Origin: Bacteroidales bacterium
GTDB taxonomy: Bacteria > Bacteroidota > Bacteroidia > Bacteroidales > UBA12077
Assembly (NCBI GenBank): GCA_013138975.1
Contig: WTBR01000132.1
Location: forward strand, 1-64,000
Length of the DNA stretch: 64,000 nucleotides
Reading direction: 5' to 3'
The translations under genes and the position numbers were made by a program. The notes under the pieces are model-generated. The model was not told the origin of the DNA, made no database searches, and worked only from the letters and a program-made list of their open reading frames with translations. The first letter of the stretch is position 1, and each line of letters begins with the position of its first letter. Positions 54,404 to 62,427 of this stretch are shown piece after piece.

Positions 54404-54720
54404 TCAAACCTTAGGGTTTGAGTGTTAGCTAATGCTTTTGATAGTGAAGCGTCCTTGGGATCAAGTATGCGGTGTATTCAACGATCCTGCGTTAAGTTTA
54501 GTGCGGGTTTACTCGCATTGTTCGTGAATAGAGTTCCGCCCTGTTTCATTGTCCAATGTTGAACAGCATTACTAAGATAAACCTAAGTCAGCATATTACA
54601 AAAGGCATGTAATTTGAACTACTATCACCTTGGAAAGGTTGAGCAAGCGAGAGTATATTTCTCTACTCGACTATAAATTGACCGCCAGTTACAAACATGT
54701 CAATTTAGTATTAATTATCA
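54404..54720. ncRNA. GC-richer, non-coding, hairpin-rich island (candidate structured RNA or IS-end remnant)
   Basis: About 45% G+C against about 30% around it, with stops in all frames. Short hairpins follow one another: TCAAACC/GGTTTGA (54404-54421), CTTG/CAAG near 54454, GCGGGTTTACTCGC near 54503, ATTGTCCAAT near 54549, ACCTTGGAAAGGT near 54627, and a CGAGAG/CTCTACTCG pairing near 54648-54669. No known RNA family is recognised. It could be a structured RNA or the non-coding end of a lost insertion sequence. Confidence 0.3.
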
Positions 54721-54782
54721 ATGAAGTATAAAAGTGTTTTAGTTTTTAGAAATAGCAAGTTGTTTTTCTAAAAATGGTTAAT

Positions 54783-54838
54783 TGTTAAAAAATGGTAAGC
54801 CGCATAACATGAAAGATTTGTCATGGCAGGCTTACCAT
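54783..54838 (-). terminator. inverted repeat downstream of lipoprotein gene 1
   Basis: AATGGTAAGCC pairs with GGCTTACCATT across a 30-nt AT-rich loop. A near-copy lies after the paralogous gene (55421-55472). The long loop and lack of a strong T-run make it a weak terminator. Confidence 0.45.
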
Positions 54839-54855
54839 TAAGCTTATTTTCTATT

Positions 54856-55383
54856 TTACTGTAGCGTTTTTACTATTTGAAACCACCTTGAACTATTAGC
54901 TTCACTATCATCTCTATCCCACACAACAATTTCATTAAACCAAACTTTAGTGCAAATACTTGAATTACTTGTGTATTGATACTGACATCTTACAGTATCC
55001 ATATCCGTTTCGTTCCACTGAATATAAGTGATAGGTTCTTCCTTCTCATGAGTATAATAAGAAGGGCTTGTATAAGCGAAATTAAATACATAATTTTCAT
55101 TAAAACCTAATTCAGTAGGATTATAGATTCGATAGCACTTAGAATCATCCATAAGATATTTTGAAAACTTTTTAAGTTCTCCATCAATCATATGAAAAAT
55201 CTTAATATTATCAGTATTTATTGCATTTTGATTATTTGGATCAAGCAAGTCAAGTCCTTGTTGATCAGTTAGAGAAATTTTTACATCGAGAGAAATAAAA
55301 ACACCTTCAGTAATAGGTTCATCTTCGGAACAAGAAAGTCCCAGGATCATAAATAACAAAACTAAAATTTTTATCTTTTTCAT
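54856..55383 (-). CDS. duplicated lipoprotein 1 beside the C10 peptidase
   Basis: 175 residues from ATG 55383; the frame extends further upstream but the paralogue fixes the start. Signal sequence with lipobox ILGLSC. The mature part is unrecognised: a beta-rich domain with VKISLTDQQGLDLLDP and conserved cysteines near residues 105 and 150. About 90% identical to the next gene. Placement directly after a C10 cysteine protease gene suggests a protease inhibitor or companion (inference), as C10 protease genes of other Bacteroidales lie beside inhibitor genes. Confidence 0.75.
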   Translation of the reverse strand: MKKIKILVLLFMILGLSCSEDEPITEGVFISLDVKISLTDQQGLDLLDPNNQNAINTDNIKIFHMIDGELKKFSKYLMDDSKCYRIYNPTELGFNENYVFNFAYTSPSYYTHEKEEPITYIQWNETDMDTVRCQYQYTSNSSICTKVWFNEIVVWDRDDSEANSSRWFQIVKTLQ

Positions 55384-55420
55384 AATATTGTTGTTTTTAG
55401 CTAAAATGCTTTTTGCTAAA

Positions 55421-55472
55421 AAATGGTAAGCCACATAACAAAGATTTGTCATGGCAAGTTTACCATTAAGCT
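55421..55472 (-). terminator. inverted repeat downstream of lipoprotein gene 2
   Basis: Diverged copy of the 54783-54838 structure (AATGGTAAGC...TTTACCATT), duplicated with the gene. Confidence 0.35.
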
Positions 55473-55482
55473 TATTTCTATT

Positions 55483-56010
55483 TTACTGAATAGTTTTTAC
55501 TATTTGAAACCACCTTGAACTATTGGCTTCACTATCATCCATATCCCACACAACATTTTCATTAAACCAAACTTTAGTGCAAATAATAGAATTACTTGAG
55601 TATTGATACTGACATCTAACAGTATCCATATCCGTTTCGTTCCACTGAATATAAGTGATAGGTTCTTCCTCCTCATGAGTATAATAAGAAGCACTCGTAG
55701 AACCTAAATAAAATACATAATTTTCATTAAATCCTAATTCAGTAGGATTATAGATCCGATAGCCCTTAGAATCATCCATAAGATATTCTGAAAATTCTTT
55801 AAGTTCTCCATCAATCATATGAAAAATCTTAATGTTATCACTATTTATTGCATTTTGATTATTTGGATCAAGCAAGTCAAGTCCTTGTTGGTCAGTTAGA
55901 GAAATTTTTACATTGAGAGAAATAAAAATACCTTCAGTAATAGGTTCATCTTCGGAACAAGAAAGTCCCAGGATCATAAATAACAAAACTAAAATTTTTA
56001 TCTTTTTCAT
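55483..56010 (-). CDS. duplicated lipoprotein 2 beside the C10 peptidase
   Basis: 175 residues, same signal sequence and lipobox (ILGLSC) as lipoprotein 1. Differences cluster in the middle (NYVFYLGSTSASYY against NYVFNFAYTSPSYY) and near the C-terminus, so the pair has begun to diverge. The start is 12 bp after the stop codon of the C10 peptidase, so it should be cotranscribed with it. Confidence 0.78.
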   Translation of the reverse strand: MKKIKILVLLFMILGLSCSEDEPITEGIFISLNVKISLTDQQGLDLLDPNNQNAINSDNIKIFHMIDGELKEFSEYLMDDSKGYRIYNPTELGFNENYVFYLGSTSASYYTHEEEEPITYIQWNETDMDTVRCQYQYSSNSIICTKVWFNENVVWDMDDSEANSSRWFQIVKTIQ

Positions 56011-56022
56011 AATATTGTGAAT

Positions 56023-57192
56023 TTAAGGAATAATATTAGTTATCATGTGTGGAGAATAATTAAAATCAAAACCATTTGGATTCCAGTTATCGTAGTAATA
56101 ATAGCCATCACTATCACCACCCCAACCCCAATTCATATGGAGGGAGAGGTAGCTTGCTCCGCTAGCACAAAAAAATGATCTAAGATACCCGTCACAAACC
56201 CAAGCATGTCCCGATGAATAATTTAAGTCTACTCCTCTGAGAATTACCGGCCTCGCTCTATCTAATTCATATGTTACTGTATATCTGTTAAAACTAGAAT
56301 AACTAGCGGAATTATATCCAAAAGAGTTTACTAAAGCTGTTGCCAAATCTGCTGTAACGGCAAAAGAACCTGTACACCCCCAATTCATATCAACAGCTAC
56401 TCCTACATCCTTTAATAATAAACATGTTTCACTTGTTGCAGTTGCATCAAGCATATTACTCCAGTTATAATTGGTTGGATACTCGTGAAAACGCATTACC
56501 TGTGCCCCTGCTACTGCTACGCAACCTACAAGAGCTTCTTCGCCTAAATCACACCCCCCAACAGGAATTGAGTTATTATAATCTTCATCTTGATTCCACC
56601 TTGTAGTTAAGAATGGACCTTTTATCGTATAGATATTCTCACAGTCATCATCAGGATCGGGATCAGGATCTGGATCTGGATCATCATCTTCAGGGGGGCG
56701 TAAACCATCTAACTCATTCCATATTTTTTTAATTTCTTGTTTTTGAAGTGAATTTGATTTTCTTACTTCCTTTACCAATCGTTTAGTTACATCAAGCCAA
56801 TTTTCCAGGCCGGCATTATAATTATCTGGATTAACAGGAAACGTGTTTGTTTCTGAGAAAGCTAAAAAAGGATACAGCCTATTATCTGCTGACAATATAA
56901 CAAATCCACCTTGCTCATAATTTATAATGTAATATACTATATTACCTAATTCATCTGATATTTCATCTATACTTTTTATCTTTTTAATTGTACTTTCTTT
57001 TTTGGCGGTATTTGCTGTAGTTGGATATTTAATTGAAGTACAAATGTCTTGTGCTTCTCTATTACTTACAAAATTTTCACTTCCAATAATTGTTTCATAC
57101 AAGTCAAGTTTCTCGTTTTCATTGCAAGAAAGGATAAACAATCCTATTAGCATTAAAAACAAAAAACGTTTTGTTTGTTTTAATCTGTTCAT
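56023..57192 (-). CDS. C10-family cysteine protease (streptopain-like), lipoprotein
   Basis: 389 residues. Signal sequence with lipobox LFILSC (C23), a Spi-like prodomain (about 40-155; GGFVILSADNRLYPFLAFS), an Asp-Pro linker (about 167-182), and the papain-like catalytic domain (about 190-389). Catalytic C224 in GCVAVAGAQVM and H329 in SGHAWVCDG, with HMNWGWGG as the supporting motif; all intact. Like streptopain it should be made as a zymogen and act outside or on the cell surface. Followed by two lipoprotein genes on the same strand. Confidence 0.92.
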   Translation of the reverse strand: MNRLKQTKRFLFLMLIGLFILSCNENEKLDLYETIIGSENFVSNREAQDICTSIKYPTTANTAKKESTIKKIKSIDEISDELGNIVYYIINYEQGGFVILSADNRLYPFLAFSETNTFPVNPDNYNAGLENWLDVTKRLVKEVRKSNSLQKQEIKKIWNELDGLRPPEDDDPDPDPDPDPDDDCENIYTIKGPFLTTRWNQDEDYNNSIPVGGCDLGEEALVGCVAVAGAQVMRFHEYPTNYNWSNMLDATATSETCLLLKDVGVAVDMNWGCTGSFAVTADLATALVNSFGYNSASYSSFNRYTVTYELDRARPVILRGVDLNYSSGHAWVCDGYLRSFFCASGASYLSLHMNWGWGGDSDGYYYYDNWNPNGFDFNYSPHMITNIIP

Positions 57193-57949
57193 AAATTAAA
57201 ATTAATTTAATAATAAATTCCCCTACTTTATTTTAAGGTTTTTCAGGTTCTACCTTTGTTCTTTAAATAAAGAATAAAGATAAACAAAAATAGTCATAAT
57301 ATCAAAACACATTAATTCAACAAGTATAGTTTTAGCTTTTTGAATATAATATTAGTTCAATAGTTTTTTCTGAATGTCTTTTCCTTACGGTCATTATTAA
57401 AAGCATTACGACTTCCCACTTTAAAAACAAACAACATCACACCTCCCTTAACAAGTTCAGTAAGAGGGTAATTTTTGCGCTTATGTGGGTCTTATAGTTT
57501 ATTTATCTGGTTGTATAAGTATGGAAAATGAGCGTGCAATATTTTTCGAATTTGCTAACGTAGCTGTTTTCCTTTGCTTTGATTTTGGGTACATTTCCTC
57601 AAAAAAATCTTGCTTCTTTTTTTGAAATAAATGTATCTTTAAAGTAAAGAAAGTCGCTGTTGCGTTTACTTTTCTGCTTTCTAAAATACACAAAATAAAA
57701 AGACAATTATGAGGAAATGACTTATAGTCCTTCTAATAAGGGCTTTTTGTGAGATAATTGGTCAATAACAATCAGAAAAATATTTTTCAATACTACTCAT
57801 ATCTATCTCTTAATCAAGAATATTAAATTCTTACCGAATTAATGAAAAAGTGACCTCCTAATTTAGATTAATTTTTGATTTTTAAGACCGTCCGACTGTC
57901 AAAAACTTCCTTATATTAACAATAAATTTATAGAATTTTAATATTAAAT
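57193..57949. other. gene-free region upstream of the C10 peptidase
   Basis: Probable promoter region of the C10 gene on the left. A 64-codon minus-strand frame at 57499-57693 (CILESRKVNATATFF..., KSKQRKTATLANSKNIARS) has no recognised family and lies in repeat-like sequence; not called. No terminator or RNA identified. Confidence 0.4.
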
Positions 57950-58137
57950 CAGTGAGACTATATTTTTTAGAGTTGCAAACAAATAAAAAATATAAAGTCG
58001 AACTGATCCCGAAAGCGAAGCGTATCGGGATCTCGGATTTTATTCCTCGCCCCTTGGGCGAAATTAAAAAGAAATTATTTGTTGATACCTCGTCCGCTTG
58101 GGGCGAGGTAGTTTATTGAATGAAAATTTACTCGCAG
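57950..58137. repeat. repeat element related to family B, flanked by a 9-bp direct repeat
   Basis: Starts CAGTGAGACTA like family B, contains CCCGAAAGCGAAGCGTATCGGG and CCTCGCCCC/GGGGCGAGG hairpins, and ends TTTACTCGCAG. ATATTAAAT lies on both sides (57941-57949 and 58138-58146). The partial GNAT copy near 54050 has the same flanks without this element, consistent with an insertion. Confidence 0.65.
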
Positions 58138-58140
58138 ATA

Positions 58141-58581
58141 TTAAATATGAATGGAATTTAAGTCTCGAACAATGTATACATCATAGTCTCCTAAAAAATT
58201 AAATCCAAGTTTTTTGTATATCTCAATTGCTTTTTTATTGCTTTGATGTACTTCTAGTTTTATTTGATAATTCTTCTTTTTTGCAAATTTTAACGATTCT
58301 TTAGTTAAAAGTTTACCAAAACCTTGATTCTGATAAGATGGTTTTACACCAATATGATGTAAGTGAAATCTTCTACCATCAAATGTCATCCAAGAAGAAC
58401 CAAAAACTTCATTTGTATCCACATTCTCAAGTAAAATGAGCTTTCCTCCAAGCTTAATGCTGTGTTCTATAATAGGGGCATTATCACCTCGATTGGCTCC
58501 TCCTAATCCTGTTTCCAACCATAAGTCATTTAATTTATCAAAATCAATATTATTATAATCTCGAATAATATAATTTATCAT
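58141..58581 (-). CDS. GNAT-family N-acetyltransferase
   Basis: 146 residues. HHIGVKPSYQNQGFGKLLTK (about 75-94) is the acetyl-CoA binding motif A with the Q/RxxGxG/A pattern, and IEIYKKLGFNFLG is the usual motif B end. The substrate cannot be predicted. The stop codon lies inside the 9-bp direct repeat beside the 57950-58137 element; a partial copy of the gene lies at 54022-54218. Confidence 0.87.
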   Translation of the reverse strand: MINYIIRDYNNIDFDKLNDLWLETGLGGANRGDNAPIIEHSIKLGGKLILLENVDTNEVFGSSWMTFDGRRFHLHHIGVKPSYQNQGFGKLLTKESLKFAKKKNYQIKLEVHQSNKKAIEIYKKLGFNFLGDYDVYIVRDLNSIHI

Positions 58582-58598
58582 ATTCTTTATTTTTTAGC

Positions 58599-58655
58599 TT
58601 TTAGCCATTGGTTTTTAAAAGTGGAACGATTTTTTCTAAAGGCCAATAGCTAAAA
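58599..58655 (-). terminator. hairpin between nfeD and the GNAT gene
   Basis: TTTTAGCCATTGG pairs with CCAATAGCTAAAA (one mismatch) over a 31-nt loop. It may end nfeD transcripts, but the T-run lies mainly in the stem. Confidence 0.35.
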
Positions 58656-58669
58656 ACGAAAAGCTTTTT

Positions 58670-60097
58670 TTAATCTACTTTCATAACATATATCTGACCC
58701 GATCTGTAATCAATTACTTTAACCTCTTGACCTTTATTTACATAACCTATTTCGGACATGGCATCATATATTTCTTCATCAATTTCAACCTTACCGCTAG
58801 GCCTTAAATCTGTTGCGGCAATTCCAATACTACCGATTAATTCTTTTTGTTTGCTTTCAACTCCAACAAATCCGTCTTCTTTCTTTTGGGTTGAATTTAA
58901 AACGATCCATGAAAAGGCTTGAGAAGTAAGCATTTTTTTACTTAGATAAAGCGATAGTATAAAAGATAGAAATAGCGAAACAGAAACAATCAATAATGAT
59001 TTCAGAACAGTTACAATAGCTTCAGTGGCATGAAATTCAAATTCAAAAATAATGTTATCAACCATACTTAGCACCAAGCCAGTTATAGCTAAAATGAGTC
59101 CTCCAATTCCGGCAATACCAAATCCTGGTATAACAAATATTTCAAGAATTATTAAAATCAAACCAATTACAAAAATAACCATCTCCCAGTTTTCTGCTAA
59201 TCCTTCTAAGTATAGTGGAGCAAAATATAATATTGCTGCTAGAATTGCTGCGCCAAGAGGAAATCCTATTCCCGGACTTTGCAATTCAAAATAAATACCT
59301 CCTGCAATAAGCATAATCAATATACCTTGTACGGCAGGACTAACTAAAAAACCTATCATATTTTCCAGTTTAGTAGGCTCATATTTGCTAATTACATAGT
59401 TATCAATTTTAGCATGTACAAGTAGTTCTTTAATATCTTCAACTATTGCTTCGCAATATCCGTTTTCTAAGGCTTCGTTAGCTGTAAAAGCTACGATTTT
59501 TCCGGTATCAATAACATTTTCAATATACATTCTTGGATCAACCATAGCTTCTGCTATTTTCGGATCTCTCCGCCATTTTAAAATAGTGTCACCGGATTCA
59601 GTTATAATTGTATCTTTCCCATGAGCTTCTGCTGTTGCTCTCATTGTCGATCGCATATACGATTGGTATTTTTCAGGCATTATTTTACCTGTTTGATCAA
59701 CAACCGAAGCCGATCCAATCTTTGCTCCGGTTTTCATGTAAATTCTGTCAGCAGCAATGGAAATTAATGCTCCAGCCGAAGCAGCATTATTCACAATATA
59801 TACATAAACAGGAACAGGACTGTTTAGAATTTTTGTTCGTATTGAATCAGCCATGTTTACCATGCCGCCATACGTGTTTACATTAATTATAATATAATCG
59901 GCATTAGCTTTTTTAGCTTCATCAAAACTTTTCATGGTTTTTCTCCACATTCCGGGATCAATATCTTTATTTATATCAAAAATAAAAACCTTTGTTTTTG
60001 TGGAATCGGGAGTTTGTATGGTATCGTTTTGTGCAATCAATATTGAACTGTGTAATATTATTGCAATTACAATAAGTAGAGCTTTTATATTTTTCAT
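58670..60097 (-). CDS. NfeD-family membrane serine protease
   Basis: 475 residues: signal peptide about 1-22, a ClpP/SppA-like protease domain (about 35-230) with catalytic S107 in NNAASAGALIS and probable K143 in PEKYQSYMRS, then four or five transmembrane helices (about 245-400), and the C-terminal NfeD OB-fold (about 410-475, GSIGIAATDLRPSGKVEID). Long NfeD proteins cleave membrane proteins such as stomatins; a stomatin gene is not in the window. Lies 35 bp after mqnA on the same strand. Confidence 0.93.
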   Translation of the reverse strand: MKNIKALLIVIAIILHSSILIAQNDTIQTPDSTKTKVFIFDINKDIDPGMWRKTMKSFDEAKKANADYIIINVNTYGGMVNMADSIRTKILNSPVPVYVYIVNNAASAGALISIAADRIYMKTGAKIGSASVVDQTGKIMPEKYQSYMRSTMRATAEAHGKDTIITESGDTILKWRRDPKIAEAMVDPRMYIENVIDTGKIVAFTANEALENGYCEAIVEDIKELLVHAKIDNYVISKYEPTKLENMIGFLVSPAVQGILIMLIAGGIYFELQSPGIGFPLGAAILAAILYFAPLYLEGLAENWEMVIFVIGLILIILEIFVIPGFGIAGIGGLILAITGLVLSMVDNIIFEFEFHATEAIVTVLKSLLIVSVSLFLSFILSLYLSKKMLTSQAFSWIVLNSTQKKEDGFVGVESKQKELIGSIGIAATDLRPSGKVEIDEEIYDAMSEIGYVNKGQEVKVIDYRSGQIYVMKVD

Positions 60098-60132
60098 ATT
60101 CTTATTTTAAATCAATGTAGATTATATAATTT

Positions 60133-60888
60133 TTATTGAAAGTCTTTTGCAAATTCTAAAAATAAATTCATTCCATTAATCTTTTTTTCATCTAGCTGGA
60201 AATCAATATTTTTCTCAAGATATGTTTTTGGGCTAATATGATTTGATATAACTGAAAAATCGTAAGTTTTTATAACATCATCAATACGATCTAATCCATT
60301 CTTTAAAGCGGCATTAAACTCTGTTTTAAAAGTGCTTCCTAAATTTTTGTTGCTAACCCAGGCAGCAAAAACAAATGGCAGTTTTGTGTTTTTAATCCAT
60401 TCTTCCGCAAGATCGTAAACAAATGGGAATTTTTTTTCAACGACTAATGCTTTATCGCCTATAATTACTGCGGCTTCATTTTCTTTAATCCTATTTTCAA
60501 ATCCATCTGATGTATCAGTCCATTTTACATTTATCTTCCAAAATTTTTTGGCAAGAATACGTGTTAGCATAACCGAAGATCTTGAATGATAATCAAGATA
60601 AATAGTGTCAATCTCATTTAAAGGTTTATATGATGCTAAAATAACTGAACGAACAGGCCCCGATGCTCCAATACAATAATCTGAAATAATCTCGGAGTGA
60701 TTAAGTTTTGGAATAACTGCTACAGGGATTAAGCCCAAATCAACCTTATTATCTAATAGTTTTTGTGCACAAACCGAAGGAATATCTTTTGCAAGTTCTA
60801 TATGGTTTATTATATCACTATTTTCAATTCCATAAATAAACGGAAGAGTATTAGTATAGGATACTGCTGATATTTTAATTTTTGTCAT
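60133..60888 (-). CDS. mqnA: chorismate dehydratase, futalosine menaquinone pathway
   Basis: 251 residues of the periplasmic-binding-like MqnA/MqnD group. Motifs ISAVSYTNTLPFIYG at the start, LGLIPVAVIP, IGASGPVRSVIL and YLDYHSRSSVMLTRI fit MqnA, which dehydrates chorismate to 3-enolpyruvylbenzoate. With the MqnP-like gene at 29218-30102 it supports the futalosine route. Cotranscribed with nfeD. Confidence 0.92.
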   Translation of the reverse strand: MTKIKISAVSYTNTLPFIYGIENSDIINHIELAKDIPSVCAQKLLDNKVDLGLIPVAVIPKLNHSEIISDYCIGASGPVRSVILASYKPLNEIDTIYLDYHSRSSVMLTRILAKKFWKINVKWTDTSDGFENRIKENEAAVIIGDKALVVEKKFPFVYDLAEEWIKNTKLPFVFAAWVSNKNLGSTFKTEFNAALKNGLDRIDDVIKTYDFSVISNHISPKTYLEKNIDFQLDEKKINGMNLFLEFAKDFQ

Positions 60889-61018
60889 TTCTGTAAAATT
60901 AGCTTAACAAATATACAATTGCTCTTACTATTATAATAGTAAAGTAAATTGTTTTTGTTTATTTTGTAGTTGAAATTATTTGTACCTATAATAGCGAAAT
61001 ATATTTAAAAATACAATT

Positions 61019-62362
61019 ATGAGCATAACAACATTAACAGCAATATCACCAATTGATGGACGTTATAGAAATAAAGTAGATGAATTGGGGACGTACTTTT
61101 CTGAATTTGGATTAATTAAATACAGGGTTCTGGTTGAGATAGAGTATTTTATTGCTTTATGTGAATCACCTATTCCTCAATTGTCCGATTTTGAGAAAAA
61201 AAAATATTCTGATTTACGCAGTATTTATAATGATTTTAGTACTGAAGATGCTCAAAAGATTAAGGATATAGAGAAAGTTACAAATCACGATGTGAAAGCT
61301 GTAGAATATTTTTTAAAAGAGAAATTCGATGAATTAAATCTTGAGAGATATAAAGAGTTTATTCATTTTGGTTTGACATCTCAGGATGTGAATAATACAG
61401 CAACTCCATGTTCATTGAGAGATGCCGTTGAAAATGTTTATTATCCTGTTTATAATGAGTTGTTAGATAAATTAAAATCTTTGGCAGAAGATTGGAAAAA
61501 TATTTCAATGTTGGCACGTACTCATGGTCAGCCAGCATCTCCAACTCGTTTAGGAAAAGAAATAAGTGTTTTTGTAGAAAGACTTGAGAGACAAGTAGAG
61601 CAATTAAAATCGATTCCTTTTTCTGCTAAATTTGGAGGAGCAACAGGGAATTTCAACGCACATCATGTTGCATATCCTGAAATTGACTGGAATCAATTTG
61701 GAAACCGATTTGTGAATGATATATTAAAACTACATCGTTCACAGCCTACAACTCAAATTGAGCATTACGATAATATTGCTGCTACCTTTGATGCAATGAA
61801 AAGAATAAATTCTATTCTAATTGATTTATCCCGGGATTTCTGGACTTATATTTCAATGAATTATTTCAAGCAAAAAGTTGTAAAAGGAGAAGTTGGTTCA
61901 TCGGCAATGCCGCATAAAGTAAACCCTATTGATTATGAAAATGCAGAAGGTAATTTGGGAATTGCTAATGCATTGAACGAGCATTTAGCTGCTAAGCTGC
62001 CAATTTCAAGATTGCAAAGAGATCTTACCGATTCTACCGTTTTAAGAAATATAGGTGTTCCAATTGCGCATTCAATCATTGCATTTAAATCTTTATTAAA
62101 AGGTTTGGGTAAAGTTATTGTAAACGAAAATGTCATAAAGGCAGATTTAGAAGAAAATTGGGCTGTTGTTGCAGAAGCTATTCAGACTGTTTTACGCAGA
62201 GAAGCATATCCAAAACCTTACGAGGCATTAAAAGATTTAACACGTACAGGTGATAAAATTACTAAAGCCAGTATTCATCAATTTATTGATAATTTAAATC
62301 TTTCAAGTAATCTTAAAGAAGAATTGAAAAAGATTACTCCTTTTAATTACACAGGAATATAA
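61019..62362 (+). CDS. purB: adenylosuccinate lyase
   Basis: 447 residues of the fumarase/aspartase superfamily. The signature SSAMPHKVNPIDYEN (about 292-306) holds the catalytic loop serine, HFGLTSQDVNNT and ARTHGQPASPT carry the conserved threonine and histidine. Cleaves SAICAR and adenylosuccinate in purine synthesis. Normal length, own transcript. Confidence 0.96.
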   Translation: MSITTLTAISPIDGRYRNKVDELGTYFSEFGLIKYRVLVEIEYFIALCESPIPQLSDFEKKKYSDLRSIYNDFSTEDAQKIKDIEKVTNHDVKAVEYFLKEKFDELNLERYKEFIHFGLTSQDVNNTATPCSLRDAVENVYYPVYNELLDKLKSLAEDWKNISMLARTHGQPASPTRLGKEISVFVERLERQVEQLKSIPFSAKFGGATGNFNAHHVAYPEIDWNQFGNRFVNDILKLHRSQPTTQIEHYDNIAATFDAMKRINSILIDLSRDFWTYISMNYFKQKVVKGEVGSSAMPHKVNPIDYENAEGNLGIANALNEHLAAKLPISRLQRDLTDSTVLRNIGVPIAHSIIAFKSLLKGLGKVIVNENVIKADLEENWAVVAEAIQTVLRREAYPKPYEALKDLTRTGDKITKASIHQFIDNLNLSSNLKEELKKITPFNYTGI

Positions 62363-62384
62363 TTTGACTTTCAGAAAATAAACT

Positions 62385-62425
62385 AAATTGTTTTACCTTT
62401 GGTTACACCGGAGGTAAAACAATTT
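62385..62425. promoter_or_regulatory. 14-bp perfect inverted repeat over the promoter/leader of the ABC exporter
   Basis: AAATTGTTTTACCT (62385-62398) and AGGTAAAACAATTT (62412-62425) are perfect inverted repeats separated by 13 bp. The left arm overlaps the -7-like TACCTTTG (62394-62401). The right arm carries the GGAGG that could serve as ribosome site, and ends 2 bp before ATG 62428. Could be an operator, an RNA hairpin hiding the ribosome site, or both. Confidence 0.65.
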
Positions 62426-62427
62426 CT

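Noticed and set aside
57499..57693. 64-codon minus-strand frame (KSKQRKTATLANSKNIARS)
   Set aside because: No recognised domain, no promoter or ribosome site, low-complexity surroundings; could be a repeat translation. Left uncalled.
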